Shown piece by piece: positions 34,981 through 43,500 of a DNA stretch of 64,000 nt. Source of the DNA: Bacteroidota bacterium (GTDB lineage Bacteria > Bacteroidota > Bacteroidia > 2-12-FULL-35-15); assembly GCA_016722565.1 (NCBI GenBank), contig JADKIU010000001.1, positions 558,001 to 622,000 on the forward strand. Reading direction: 5' to 3'. The first letter of the stretch is position 1, and each line of letters starts with the position of its first letter. Made by a program: the position numbers and the translations under genes. Below the pieces are notes generated by a model, which had not been told where the DNA came from, did no database searches, and was given only the letters and a program-made list of their open reading frames with translations.

Positions 34981-35535
34981 ATGAAATTTAAAAATAGTGT
35001 TCTCTTACTTTTGTTGTTTGTAGGTGCTACTTCGTTTACTCCCATCTCATCCGATGGGAGAACGATGTACCCTAAGCCTCAAGGTATTGAAAATATGCTG
35101 TTTTATATCCAACGAACAATTAATTCGAATACAATTGTTTATGCACTTAATCAAAATAATGATGGGAGCTTAAATGAAACGGAACCTATTAAAGTGTATT
35201 GGATAAAATATGAACAAGGCGGAAAGATTGATCCTTTAACCTATATCCAAAAGAATTATGCCTATGGCATAAAGTCGACACTCCTTGATAAAGAAAAAAA
35301 GTCGTACCTCATTGAATTTGTATCTTACCATAAAAGACAATTTTATTTGTTAAAATCGAAGGCGGATAACAAATATCATGTTTGGGGATATTTTAACAAC
35401 AAACTGACCATATTAAACAATATCTTAGTGAAAATTGAAGGCGGTACATTTTGGGTTCCGAATATTAAATATGTTGAGGTAAAAACAATGGATCCAACAG
35501 TATCGGAAGAAATTACCGAAATCATTAAACCTTAA
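34981..35535 (+). CDS. DUF4833 family secreted protein
   Basis: The ATG at 34981 starts a signal peptide (MKFKNSVLLLLLFVGATSF), about 184 residues in all. MLFYIQRTINSNTIVYALN, the EPIKVYWIKYEQGG segment and YGIKSTLLD fit DUF4833, a beta-rich domain of unknown function common in Bacteroidota. It is followed by a DinB gene after 23 bp. Confidence 0.7.
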   Translation: MKFKNSVLLLLLFVGATSFTPISSDGRTMYPKPQGIENMLFYIQRTINSNTIVYALNQNNDGSLNETEPIKVYWIKYEQGGKIDPLTYIQKNYAYGIKSTLLDKEKKSYLIEFVSYHKRQFYLLKSKADNKYHVWGYFNNKLTILNNILVKIEGGTFWVPNIKYVEVKTMDPTVSEEITEIIKP

Positions 35536-35558
35536 AAAGTTAAACTAAAATAAATCGT

Positions 35559-36065
35559 ATGACCGGACACATTATTCATAACCTGATAGAAATTAAGGAT
35601 CTTCTAAATGGATTATCGCAGGAGCAATACAATCGTAAACTGGAAATTTTATCAGATGCGTCCATCGGGCAACATGTGAGGCATATACTCGAGTTTTACA
35701 AATGTTTGTTTGCTGGGGAACAAAGCAAGGAAGTGAATTATGATGTGCGTCAGAGAGATTTGAAATTGGAAACAGACCTTCCTTTCGCTTCTCAAACAAT
35801 TGATAAAATTGTGAATGCTTTACTCGATATAAAAAGTGATTTTCCGGTAACATTTATTGCTGATTATTCTACCAAAGATGGTCAACAACCGGAATATATC
35901 CCTTCTTCGTTTTACCGCGAATTGGCGTATAATCTGGAGCATAGTATCCATCATCAAGCGCTTATAAAAGTGGCCATTACAGAAATGCAATTAACTACCT
36001 TGGTGAAAGATACATTTGGCTATGCACCTTCAACTATCCGACATATTAAAATATGTGCACAGTAA
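35559..36065 (+). CDS. DinB-family protein
   Basis: The 168 residues have DinB-type histidines in SIGQHVRHILEFYK and in ELAYNLEHSIHHQALIKV. The 3' end overlaps the next gene's ATG by 13 bp, so the two are translationally coupled. In Bacteroidota this protein commonly precedes an NRDE protein, as here. Enzymatic role is unknown. Confidence 0.8.
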   Translation: MTGHIIHNLIEIKDLLNGLSQEQYNRKLEILSDASIGQHVRHILEFYKCLFAGEQSKEVNYDVRQRDLKLETDLPFASQTIDKIVNALLDIKSDFPVTFIADYSTKDGQQPEYIPSSFYRELAYNLEHSIHHQALIKVAITEMQLTTLVKDTFGYAPSTIRHIKICAQ

Positions 36066-36790
36066 CATTCATCCCCAACGCGCACGGCTTTTATTTTACA
36101 TCCAGCAGAGATGAAAAAATGAGCCGTAACACGATTCCTCCTGTTGAATATACGAACAATGGGATTGGCCTTGTGTATCCGAAAGATGAAAAAGCTGGCG
36201 GAACATGGATTGCCTCCAGCAAAATCGGAAAAACAGCGTGCTTGTTAAATGGTGCCTTTGTAAATCATACGAAACAAAACAGCTATGCTAAAAGTCGTGG
36301 TTTAATTTTATTGGATAGCTTTAATTTTCGCAACGCGTTTGACTTTTATGAGCAATCCGATTTTATAAATATTGAACCATTTACATTATTAACATTGGAT
36401 TACAGCATGGGAACCTTAACTGATTTTTTTGAGTTGAGATGGGATGGTGAGAAAAAACATTTAAAACAATTGACAACTGAGGCTCCTCAAATATGGTCGT
36501 CTGCTACTTTGTATCGCCCTTTCATCCAATTGGAACGTCAAAAATTATTTAATCACTGGGTGGAAAAACATAAAGATTTTGAAGACCGAATGATTTTAGA
36601 TTTTCATAATAGGAAACATGGATTGAATGTATCAGAGGATATTCTAATGAAAGGGGATGGCGACTTGATGACGTTGAGTATCTCTCAAATTCATGTTGGG
36701 CAGCGAGCTACACATTTTAATTATTTAGATGTGGTTCATGAAAAAAAATATTGTGTTGAACTTACAAATACAGAACCTGTAAATGCATAA
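36053..36790 (+). CDS. NRDE/TANGO2-family protein
   Basis: The 245 residues start MCTVTFIPNAHGFYFTSSRDE, the diagnostic N-terminal Cys and SSRDE motif of the NRDE (TANGO2) family. GGTWIASSKIGKTACLLNG is also typical. The family has a predicted Ntn-hydrolase fold with Cys2 as potential nucleophile. The function in bacteria is not settled. It overlaps both neighbours slightly. Confidence 0.85.
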   Translation: MCTVTFIPNAHGFYFTSSRDEKMSRNTIPPVEYTNNGIGLVYPKDEKAGGTWIASSKIGKTACLLNGAFVNHTKQNSYAKSRGLILLDSFNFRNAFDFYEQSDFINIEPFTLLTLDYSMGTLTDFFELRWDGEKKHLKQLTTEAPQIWSSATLYRPFIQLERQKLFNHWVEKHKDFEDRMILDFHNRKHGLNVSEDILMKGDGDLMTLSISQIHVGQRATHFNYLDVVHEKKYCVELTNTEPVNA

Positions 36791-37442
36791 TGGAATTGCA
36801 ATCGTATTGGCTTGGCCTGAAACCTTGTGTAAACAGGCAGGAGCTTGGTATGACACACCCTTAAAATGGTTGGGAATAAACAAATCAAATTATTATAAAG
36901 TAGGACATGCTGCAATTGTATTAGTGGATAACCAAAATGGAGCATGTCATTATTTTGATTTTGGGAGGTATCATTCTCCCTATCAACATGGAAGAGTTCG
37001 AAGTGCGTATACCGATCATGATTTGAAAATGAAAACGAAAGCATTTGTTTCTGCAGAAGGGACATTGGAAAATTACAACGAAATTTTATTGGAACTTTTT
37101 AATAATGAATCCTGCCACGGTTCCGGCAAACTGCATGCTTCTTATTGTTTGGTAAACTTTGACTTGGCTTATGCTAAAGCAAATGCGCTTCAATTGATTT
37201 CGCCAATTCCTTATGGCCCATTTTTGGCAAAAGGAACGAACTGTTCACGATTTGTAAATTCAGTAGTGTTAGCCGGGAAACCAAATTGGTATTATCGTTT
37301 TGTTTTGTCAAATCCCAAAACCTTAAGTCCGACCCCAATCGGAAATGTTAAATGTTTGTCAAATTACACAACGATACATCATTCATCACCAGAATTTAAT
37401 CTGATACCATTTTCAAATGAACCCCACAACAGTGTCTCCTAA
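36783..37442 (+). CDS. DUF6695-like protein, N-terminal part (possibly frameshifted)
   Basis: The 219 residues start GIAIVLAWPETLCKQAGAWYD, with GHAAIVLVDNQNG, CHYFDFGRYHSP and GTNCSRFVNSV. The Cys/His arrangement hints at a papain-like (NlpC/P60-like) fold. The last residues (NEPHNSVS) look unnatural, and the next frame begins in the overlap. If one base of the TTTT run at 37410-37413 is removed, this gene and 37417-37722 join into one protein of about 310 residues, which I believe is the normal family length. Confidence 0.6.
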   Translation: MHNGIAIVLAWPETLCKQAGAWYDTPLKWLGINKSNYYKVGHAAIVLVDNQNGACHYFDFGRYHSPYQHGRVRSAYTDHDLKMKTKAFVSAEGTLENYNEILLELFNNESCHGSGKLHASYCLVNFDLAYAKANALQLISPIPYGPFLAKGTNCSRFVNSVVLAGKPNWYYRFVLSNPKTLSPTPIGNVKCLSNYTTIHHSSPEFNLIPFSNEPHNSVS

Positions 37443-37722
37443 AATTTTGCCCAGTCCTTTAAAACCGACTCAGTTGCCCCAAAATATCCATTGGTTAAGC
37501 GGAGAGGGATGCGGCTCGTGGTTTCATATTGAACAAAACGATATCGGGTTTGTTATTTCAAGGTATAGTCCTGAAGGGAAATTAGAATGTGATGGTGTTT
37601 TTAATCAAGTTTCAGGTCTTTCTTTTCAAATAAATGAACGATTTGATTTTACCTATTTAAGTCACTGTGCAGAAGTGAATATCATTCAGAACAATCAAAT
37701 CCTAAAATTTAAACGAATCTAA
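37417..37722 (+). CDS. C-terminal part of the DUF6695-like protein (probable split gene)
   Basis: The 101 residues begin inside the preceding gene, in the +1 frame. LPQNIHWLSGEGCGSWFHI, ISRYSPEGKLECDG and FTYLSHCAEVNIIQ look like a beta-rich domain of the same family as the preceding part. It has no signal peptide or separate ribosome-binding region. It is better read as the continuation of the upstream frame after a one-base error than as a separate gene. Confidence 0.55.
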   Translation: MNPTTVSPKILPSPLKPTQLPQNIHWLSGEGCGSWFHIEQNDIGFVISRYSPEGKLECDGVFNQVSGLSFQINERFDFTYLSHCAEVNIIQNNQILKFKRI

Positions 37723-37727
37723 ACACG

Positions 37728-38171
37728 ATGAAACCAATAACAACCACCGTAACATTTTTTATAATCCTTTTTTTTGTGTTTGGATTTACTGTAAATAGAA
37801 CAGAAATTAAAAAGGAAGATGGCATCCAATTTTTTTCAGGAACCTGGCAGCAAGTGCTTGATAAAGCAAAGAAAGAAAACAAATGCATTTTTTTAGATGC
37901 CTATGCAAGTTGGTGTGGTCCCTGTAAAATGATGAAGAACAAAACATTTAAAGACAAGTCGGTTGGCGCATTTTATAACAACAATTTTATAAATGTGGCT
38001 GTGGATATGGAAAAAGGGGAAGGACCTTTTTTAGCAAATAAATATCGTGTAGAAGCTTATCCAACGTTAATTTATTTGTATCCCGATGGAACTTTAATGG
38101 GGAAGGCAATGGGGTTTCGTAAGTCAAAAGAATTTATAGAAATAGGGGAACATGCAATAAAATCAAAATAA
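37728..38171 (+). CDS. Periplasmic thioredoxin-like protein (CGPC)
   Basis: The 147 residues have a signal-anchor (MKPITTTVTFFIILFFVFGF) and a thioredoxin domain with active site ASWCGPCKMMK (about residues 63-73), and cis-Pro in EAYPTLIYLYPDG. It is a likely periplasmic or membrane-tethered thiol-disulfide protein. One base separates it from the next, also thioredoxin-like, gene. Confidence 0.85.
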   Translation: MKPITTTVTFFIILFFVFGFTVNRTEIKKEDGIQFFSGTWQQVLDKAKKENKCIFLDAYASWCGPCKMMKNKTFKDKSVGAFYNNNFINVAVDMEKGEGPFLANKYRVEAYPTLIYLYPDGTLMGKAMGFRKSKEFIEIGEHAIKSK

Positions 38172-38172
38172 A

Positions 38173-38796
38173 ATGGAACTAAACAAAATCGTTAAATCCG
38201 CTTTAACATATAACGAGTACAGAGAATTAGTTAATAGTTTGGTTGCTACCGGTAAAACAACAGGCAATAATCAAAGTGAAAAATTGGTGGAGTTTACCAA
38301 ACTAAATGTTCAATGTATGAATTGGTTGGATAAAACAATTCAACTATTGGAGCAATTCATTGATGCCATCAAGAAAAGTAAAAAATTCGTTTAGTGGTTG
38401 CTTATTGGAGATGCGTGGTGTGGTGATTGTGCTCAGATTATTCCGGTAATAAATAAAGTTGCAGAGGCGAGCGAAAATTTTATTGAATTTAAAATTGTTT
38501 CGAGAGATACTTATCCGGGATTGATTGAAGCGAATCTTACCAATGGTACACAGGCAATTCCTAAACTTCTTGTAATTGGTTCCGGAACGAATGAGGTGAT
38601 TGGTTCTTGGGGGCCGAGACCACATTCGGCACAAGCAATTATGCTGCATTGGAAAGCAAATAAAGATACTATTTCTTGGGAAGATTTTGAAAAGGAATTG
38701 CATCTTTGGTATACAAAAGATAAGGGACAGGAGATTATTAGCGAACTCATCAATTTGATTGACGTATGCGAAAAGAAAATTATTTTACAGCCATAA
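38173..38796 (+). pseudogene. Thioredoxin-family protein interrupted by in-frame TAG
   Basis: The first 73 residues (LTYNEYRELVNSLVATGKTTGN...MNWLDKTIQLLE) are the typical helical N-terminus of a Bacteroidota thioredoxin-family protein. After a TAG at 38392-38394 the same frame continues with WLLIGDAWCGDCAQIIPVINK (cited in part: GDAWCGDCAQ) and the rest of the fold (NGTQAIPKLLV, GSWGPRP) to 38796. Phase is unchanged, so this is a nonsense codon and not a frameshift. The downstream part could start at the TTG at 38398, but would lack the N-terminal helices. Possibly a pseudogene or sequence error. Confidence 0.7.
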
Positions 38797-38954
38797 AAAT
38801 TGCTCTTGTTGTAGGTACTGTTTTAAATGGTATTAATAATTATGATGCTATATTTTCTAATGAATGGGATTTGAAATTGATTCTTAAAATTTTACTAACT
38901 TATTCTGTACCTTTTTTTGTATCAATGTATTCATCATGGAAAGCGGTTCAATAA
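38766..38954 (+). CDS. NrtS-like small membrane protein
   Basis: The 62 residues have two membrane helices. The motif ALVVGTVLNGINNYDAI, then LKILLTYSVPFFVSMYSSWKA, closely follows the NrtS nitrate/nitrite transporter pattern (VGTxLxxIN and LLTYxVPxxVSxYS). It overlaps the end of the thioredoxin gene by 31 bp and the next gene by 19 bp. Substrate is inferred from the family only. Confidence 0.7.
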   Translation: MRKENYFTAIKIALVVGTVLNGINNYDAIFSNEWDLKLILKILLTYSVPFFVSMYSSWKAVQ

Positions 38955-39577
38955 AATACAATATTAAAAAATTGCTAAACAGAACATTTTTAACGTTGTG
39001 TTTAATCGGTTTATTAAGTTCATCATCAGCACAAGATGTAATACTTGCTGATTTTTATTTATTGCAAAGAAATACGGAAGTTTTGTTGCATTGGACAATT
39101 GATAGAGGACCTACCTGTACCGGAATAACAATTTTGCGATCATCAGACAGTTTAGTGTACATGGAAGTTGGTAATATTGGTGGAATATGTGGAAGCAGCA
39201 GTTCTGCAATACAATATAGTTTTACGGATTCTAATCCACTACATAATCAAACCAATTATTATAAACTACAGTTAGGCTTTACTCAGTTTTCTGACCCACA
39301 AGCTATTTATTTTGGCTATACGGAGCCTGGTAAATTGATTGTGAAGCCCAACCCAACTTCAAGAAACGTTAGTATTGAATTTAATAATGATACGAATGAC
39401 ACCTTTGAATTGGTTATTCTGAATAGCCGTGGAGAAACCGTATTGTTGAAAAAAGACGTGTCGGGGAATGAAATACTGCTCGATACCACCAATTGGAGCG
39501 TTGGAGTTTATATAGTAACGCTCGTGGGGTCAGATGGAGTATCTCTCAAACAAAAATTTTTAATTGCTGGCGAATAG
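38936..39577 (+). CDS. Small secreted protein with T9SS sorting domain
   Basis: The 213 residues have an N-terminal signal region (RTFLTLCLIGLLSSSSAQ), a short beta domain (residues about 35-125, with a Cys pair in PTCTGIT and GGICGS) and a type A T9SS tail (VKPNPTSRNVSIEF ... WSVGVYIVTLVGSDG ... KFLIAGE). It overlaps the NrtS-like gene. Probably a surface cargo of unknown role. Confidence 0.75.
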   Translation: MESGSIKYNIKKLLNRTFLTLCLIGLLSSSSAQDVILADFYLLQRNTEVLLHWTIDRGPTCTGITILRSSDSLVYMEVGNIGGICGSSSSAIQYSFTDSNPLHNQTNYYKLQLGFTQFSDPQAIYFGYTEPGKLIVKPNPTSRNVSIEFNNDTNDTFELVILNSRGETVLLKKDVSGNEILLDTTNWSVGVYIVTLVGSDGVSLKQKFLIAGE

Positions 39578-39688
39578 AGGACTTTACTTGCTTTCGTTTT
39601 GACGAATGTGAATGAATTGCATTCAGGCGGGCTTCATCCGCTGTCGCTACTTCGAAATGACGATTCTATTGGTCATTGTTATTTAGCA

Positions 39689-39766
39689 CGTCATTGCGAG
39701 GCACGAAGCAATCTAATTAAAAACGGAGAGATTGCTTTGTCACGCTGCGCGTTCCTCGCAATGACG
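39689..39766. repeat. Dispersed palindromic element, copy F
   Basis: CGTCATTGCGAGGCACGAAG opens it and CCTCGCAATGACG closes it. A degenerate right-arm fragment (CTTCATCCGCTGTCGCTACTTC-like) lies just before it at about 39629-39663. Confidence 0.75.
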
Positions 39767-39811
39767 TTTTTTTTAACAATTAATATTAAAAAGAAGAATC
39801 AACATTAGCAT

Positions 39812-39885
39812 CGTCATTGCGAGGAAGAATGACGAAGCAATCTGGTTTATAACGAAGAGAGATTGCTTCGTACCTCGCAATGACG
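39812..39885. repeat. Dispersed palindromic element, copy G
   Basis: A complete copy: CGTCATTGCGAGGAAG...CGAAGCAATCT and AGATTGCTTCGTACCTCGC followed by AATGACG. Confidence 0.8.
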
Positions 39886-39927
39886 CTCCGAATTCATGCT
39901 TGTTACTTATCACGAAACCTTTAGCAT

Positions 39928-40001
39928 CGTCATTGCGAGGAAGAATGACGAAGCAATCTGGTTTAGAACGGAGAGAGATTGCTTCGTACCTCGCAATGAC
40001 G
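39928..40001. repeat. Dispersed palindromic element, copy H
   Basis: Nearly identical to copy G, 42 bp further on, so F-G-H form a tandem group in the 505-bp noncoding gap before tRNA-Phe. No gene is seen in this gap. Confidence 0.8.
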
Positions 40002-40031
40002 GTTTTAATAGACGAACGTGTAGTAAAAACA

Positions 40032-40069
40032 AAAAACCCCTTCAAACGGAGTAGTTTGAAGGGGTTTTT
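40032..40069 (-). terminator. Terminator of tRNA-Phe
   Basis: CCCCTTCAAAC/GTTTGAAGGGG with flanking A and T runs, 14 bp beyond the tRNA 3' end on the minus strand. Confidence 0.8.
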
Positions 40070-40082
40070 ATCATGTTGTTTG

Positions 40083-40155
40083 TGGTACCCACTGGGATCG
40101 AACCAGTGACACAAGGATTTTCAGTCCTTTGCTCTACCAACTGAGCTAGGGTACC
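40083..40155 (-). tRNA. tRNA-Phe (anticodon GAA)
   Basis: The minus strand folds as a 73-nt tRNA: acceptor GGTACCC/GGGTACC, D-arm AGCTCAGTTGGTAGAGC, anticodon arm GGACTGAAAATCC (anticodon GAA), T-arm CTGGTTCGATCCCAG and discriminator A. CCA is not encoded. Confidence 0.95.
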
Positions 40156-40248
40156 AACTCATCCAACTACTATTGCAATTGGGAGGGCAAATGTAAACAT
40201 TATTTCTATTTCTCAAAAAAATATTTCCGCTTTCCTTTGAGATATTTG

Positions 40249-40256
40249 TAGTTTTG
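40249..40256 (+). promoter_or_regulatory. -7 box of coaX
   Basis: TAGTTTTG fits TAnnTTTG and ends 4 bp before the ATG at 40261. Confidence 0.4.
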
Positions 40257-40260
40257 TGAT

Positions 40261-40991
40261 ATGCAACTAGTTATTGATATCGGCAATACCCGTGTAAAGG
40301 CAGCAATCTTCGCTCAAAAGGAAGTGAAACATTTTTTTGTCTACAAATCTACCGATGATTTGCTTGCATCAGGTCTTTTGGACCAATATCCGCTCAAAGC
40401 TTGTATTCTGGCTTCGGTTGTGAATGGCATCGAGCCTTTTATCGACCAAGTGAAAGAAAAAGTAAACGTACTTGTTTTTAAAGCCGATACCCCTACACCC
40501 ATCATTAATTGCTATCAATCGGCTCATACCTTGGGTAGCGACCGCCTGGCAGGTGCTGTTGGAGGATATTCTGTTTTCCAAATACCAATTTTTTGGTGGT
40601 GGATTGCGGTACCTGCATCAAATATAACTTTGTTACTCAAAAGAATGAATACATTGGTGGTGGCATTGCACCCGGACTCCAGATGAGATTTAAGGCCGTA
40701 CATACTTTTACGTCACGTTTGCCGTTATTGGATGTTGATGATACGTTTAATACCCTCATCGGAACCAACTCGAACGATAGCATAATTTCGGGTGTTCAAA
40801 TGGGCGTAATTGCTGAAGTGGATGGGATAATCACACAGTACAAACAACAATATCCCGATATAAAAGTGCTTTTAACCGGTGGAGATGTTAATTTTTTTGC
40901 GAAACGGTTAAAAAACAGCATCTTTGCAGACCAAAATTTAATCCTGAAAGGGTTAAATGAAATTTTAGACTACAATTTAAAATCGAATTAA
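40261..40991 (+). CDS. coaX: Type III pantothenate kinase, frameshifted
   Basis: The first frame (40261-) encodes VIDIGNTRVKAAIFAQKEV..., the phosphate-binding motif of CoaX, through LGSDRLAGAVGGYSVFQ. The correct continuation VVDCGTCIKYN...EYIGGGIAPGLQMRF...LLTGGD is in another frame from about 40585 to 40991. Adding one A to the AAA at 40580-40582 joins them as ...VFQNTNFLVVDCGTC. CoaX catalyses the first step of CoA synthesis. It is usually essential when it is the only kinase, so a sequence error is likely. It heads a run of envelope genes (barrel, lptC, CBS protein, ppiD). Confidence 0.85.
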
Positions 40992-41000
40992 GTGATCGGA

Positions 41001-42522
41001 ATGTATAGCAGTAAGTGGAGCCCTCTTAAATTAATTACCCTCGTATTTATTAGTACTTTGTTTTTCGCATCCGGTGCAGTTGCTCAAACAACCAGCTCAC
41101 CTTATTCCCGTTATGGTATTGGTGATTTGGGCGTGAAAGGCTATGGTCAAGGGTTTTCCTTAGGTGGTACACATATCGCAATGCAAAACGATACGATTCC
41201 TATGTTCTTTATTAATAATGGAAATCCGGCTTCGTATTCCAATATGCGGTTGGTAACGGCTGAAGTAGGTGCTAACTACTCCCGCACAACACTCCAAAGT
41301 TCAACGGCAAAAAAAACAATTAATAACGCTTCGTTAGGATATATTTCGTTGGCATTCCCGTTTAAAAAATGGTGGGGCGCTAGTGCCGGACTTATCCCAT
41401 TCAGCTCGGTAGGATATAAGATATCTGACGAACAGGACATTACAAATGTTGGCAACGTAAAATTTTTGTACGAAGGTACCGGTGGAATCAATCAAGTGTA
41501 TTTCGGAAACGGAATAAAACCACTTTATGGTTTGCCACGCATGTATCAAACATCAGCAAAATACAGAGCATTAAAATCGTTGAAGCGTTCGGATAATACC
41601 TTAAAAACATGTCAGGAAGTTTATGCAGACATGCAAAAAAATCCGTCATGCCATGAACCGCAAAAAGTTTTTGCAAAGTTTATCGTTAGGTGTCAACGCT
41701 TCTTACCTTTTTGGAAATATTGAAAATACCAGACGCTCCATTTTCCCTGGAAGTTATTATGGCTTTAATACCCGCACCGGAACAGATACCCGTGTAGATG
41801 GGTTGTATTTCGACTATGGTATGCAAATGGCGTATGGTGTGGATTCCGTTCGTTATAAAGATGATAAAGACACCTGTCGTCCGGTGAAATTCAGAAAGCT
41901 GGATGAGAAAGTTAGAATTATGTTCGGAGCAACATTCTCTGCACAATCAAATTTGCAAGCAACCATTGATAGTTTATCATATAGTTACTTCACCAACTCG
42001 TTGGGATATGAAATTGTAAAAGATACCATTGAAAATACAAAAGGAACCAAAGGAAAAATTACCATTCCATTATCGTTTGGTTTTGGTGTAGCCTTTAAAA
42101 AAGGTGAACGCATAACCATTGCAGCCGATGTAGCCATTCAAAATTGGAGCGCCTACACCGCCTTTGGTGAAAGTGATGGATTGCGCAACAGCATGCGTAC
42201 TTCGTTAGGGTTTCAGTTTATCCCGAGCTCAAAAACCAATGCAACCTATTTTAAGCGTGTGCATTATCGCGTTGGAGTAAGGTATTTGCAAACTGCATTG
42301 GAATTAAAAGCAACTCCATTAAACGAATATGCCGGAAGCATTGGCTTTGGTTTTCCTGTAGGAAGAAGTTTTATTTTGCAAAACTTTTCTATGGTGAACA
42401 TTGGTGCTGAATTCGGACAACGTGGTACATTAACCAATGGATTGGTAAAAGAAAACTTCATTAAAGCTACAATCGGATTTACCTTAAACGACCGATGGTT
42501 CCAAAAACCAAAGTTTGATTAG
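41001..42522 (+). CDS. FadL/OmpP1-like outer membrane barrel, frameshifted
   Basis: The start is ATG 41001 with a signal peptide (SPLKLITLVFISTLFF...AVAQ). The N-terminal half (SSPYSRYGIGDLGVKGYGQG, NNGNPASYSNM) is typical of the Bacteroidota FadL-like/TonB-independent transport barrel preceding lptC. The first frame goes off after MQKNP; the continuation NRKKFLQSLSLGVNASYLFGN...RWFQKPKFD is in the +1 frame to 42522. Shortening the A7 run at 41635-41641 by one restores one protein of about 507 residues. It is probably an OM channel. Confidence 0.8.
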
Positions 42523-42567
42523 ACAGTGACTAAGTAACTAGGTGATTGAGTGATTAAGGATGATGTC

Positions 42568-42596
42568 CGTCATTTCGAGCGAAGTGAAGCAATCTC
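42568..42596. repeat. Dispersed palindromic element, half copy I
   Basis: CGTCATTTCGAGCGAAGTGAAGCAATCTC (cited as its ends CGTCATTTCGAGC and GAAGCAATCTC) is a single left arm of a sister subfamily, without a right arm. Confidence 0.5.
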
Positions 42597-42647
42597 TCTC
42601 GTACCAGGTGATTCGGGCTTCCATCTTCCTACTAAGAAAAAAATCCT

Positions 42648-42655
42648 TAAATTTG
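42648..42655 (+). promoter_or_regulatory. -7 box of lptC
   Basis: TAAATTTG fits TAnnTTTG and lies 16 bp before the ATG at 42672. Confidence 0.4.
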
Positions 42656-42671
42656 CCTCAGCATTACTTTA

Positions 42672-43262
42672 ATGAAAAAAACATTTTTATATACAATTTC
42701 CCTGTTCACTTTTTCTTTTTTCACAGCTTGTGAAAACAATATTGATGAGGTGAATTCCATTACCGCTGCAGCTGAAAAATTACTTCCATTGGAAACCAGT
42801 AAAAATGTGGAATTTGTTTACAGCGATTCAGCCATTGTACGTGCCCGTTTAAAAGCACCTCAAATTGATCGGTATGGTGGAGAAAAGCCTTATTTGGTAA
42901 TGCCGTTGGGAATGAATGTGGTGTTTTTTCAAGAAGATAAAAAAGAACAAACCAACCTTACTGCCAACTATGGTATCGGGTACGACAATGGAAATGGGGT
43001 TTGGGAAAAAATGGAAGCCAAAGGCAATGTGATTGTGATCAATGAAAAAGGTGAAAAGTTAAATACCGAACATTTGATTTGGAATACCTTCACCAAAAAA
43101 ATATATACCGATGCCTTTGTGAAAATTACTACCAAAGATCAAGTAATTGTTGGAGATGGGATGGAAGCCGATCAGGATTTTTCGAGCTATGAAATTAAAA
43201 ATGTAAAAGGTACCTTTGATATTAAAGATGCCGATTTAGCTCCGGATGGTAAAAAGGAGTAA
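42672..43262 (+). CDS. lptC: LPS export ABC transporter periplasmic protein LptC
   Basis: The 196 residues start with a lipoprotein signal (LFTFSFFTAC), then an LptC-type beta-jellyroll: VEFVYSDSAIVRARLKAP, TNLTANYGIGYDN, VWEKMEAKGNVIVINEKGEKL, DAFVKITTKDQVIVGDGM. It bridges the inner-membrane LptBFG exporter to the LptA-type periplasmic bridge. The position after coaX and the barrel, and before a CorC-type gene and ppiD, is a conserved Bacteroidota order. Confidence 0.85.
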   Translation: MKKTFLYTISLFTFSFFTACENNIDEVNSITAAAEKLLPLETSKNVEFVYSDSAIVRARLKAPQIDRYGGEKPYLVMPLGMNVVFFQEDKKEQTNLTANYGIGYDNGNGVWEKMEAKGNVIVINEKGEKLNTEHLIWNTFTKKIYTDAFVKITTKDQVIVGDGMEADQDFSSYEIKNVKGTFDIKDADLAPDGKKE

Positions 43263-43286
43263 TTAAAAAGAATAATAATTTATACA

Positions 43287-43499
43287 ATGAATAAAACATT
43301 TAGAATATTAGAAATCGTTTGGCTATTTATGGGCTGCGTTGGAATCATCATGACCGCCTTCTCAATTGTTAGTCATGATAACCGAGGTGCAATTTACTTT
43401 TTGGTATTTACATTTGCAAGTGGATTAATGTATGCTGTGAGAAGAAAACAACGCATCAAGTTTGAAGCTTCTCAAAAACCTAAAGAGGAGAAAAAATAA
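43287..43499 (+). CDS. Small two-helix membrane protein
   Basis: The 70 residues have hydrophobic helices at about 8-28 and 36-52 and a basic C-terminal tail. It is conserved in this position between lptC and the CorC-type gene in Bacteroidota. Function is unknown. Its end carries AGAGGAG (about 43483-43489), a ribosome-binding sequence for the next gene. Confidence 0.65.
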   Translation: MNKTFRILEIVWLFMGCVGIIMTAFSIVSHDNRGAIYFLVFTFASGLMYAVRRKQRIKFEASQKPKEEKK

Positions 43500-43500
43500 A

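Noticed and set aside
38392..38394. TAG read as pyrrolysine or programmed readthrough
   Set aside because: No sign of a Pyl system or recoding structure; mutation or sequence error is simpler.
39812..40155. Prophage or island attachment site at tRNA-Phe
   Set aside because: The elements next to the tRNA are the dispersed palindromes; no integrase and no repeat of the tRNA 3' end were found.
43462..43500. Upstream extension of the CorC-type gene
   Set aside because: It would start at a TTG inside the previous gene; the TTG at 43501 has the AGAGGAG sequence at suitable distance and the family-like N-terminus.
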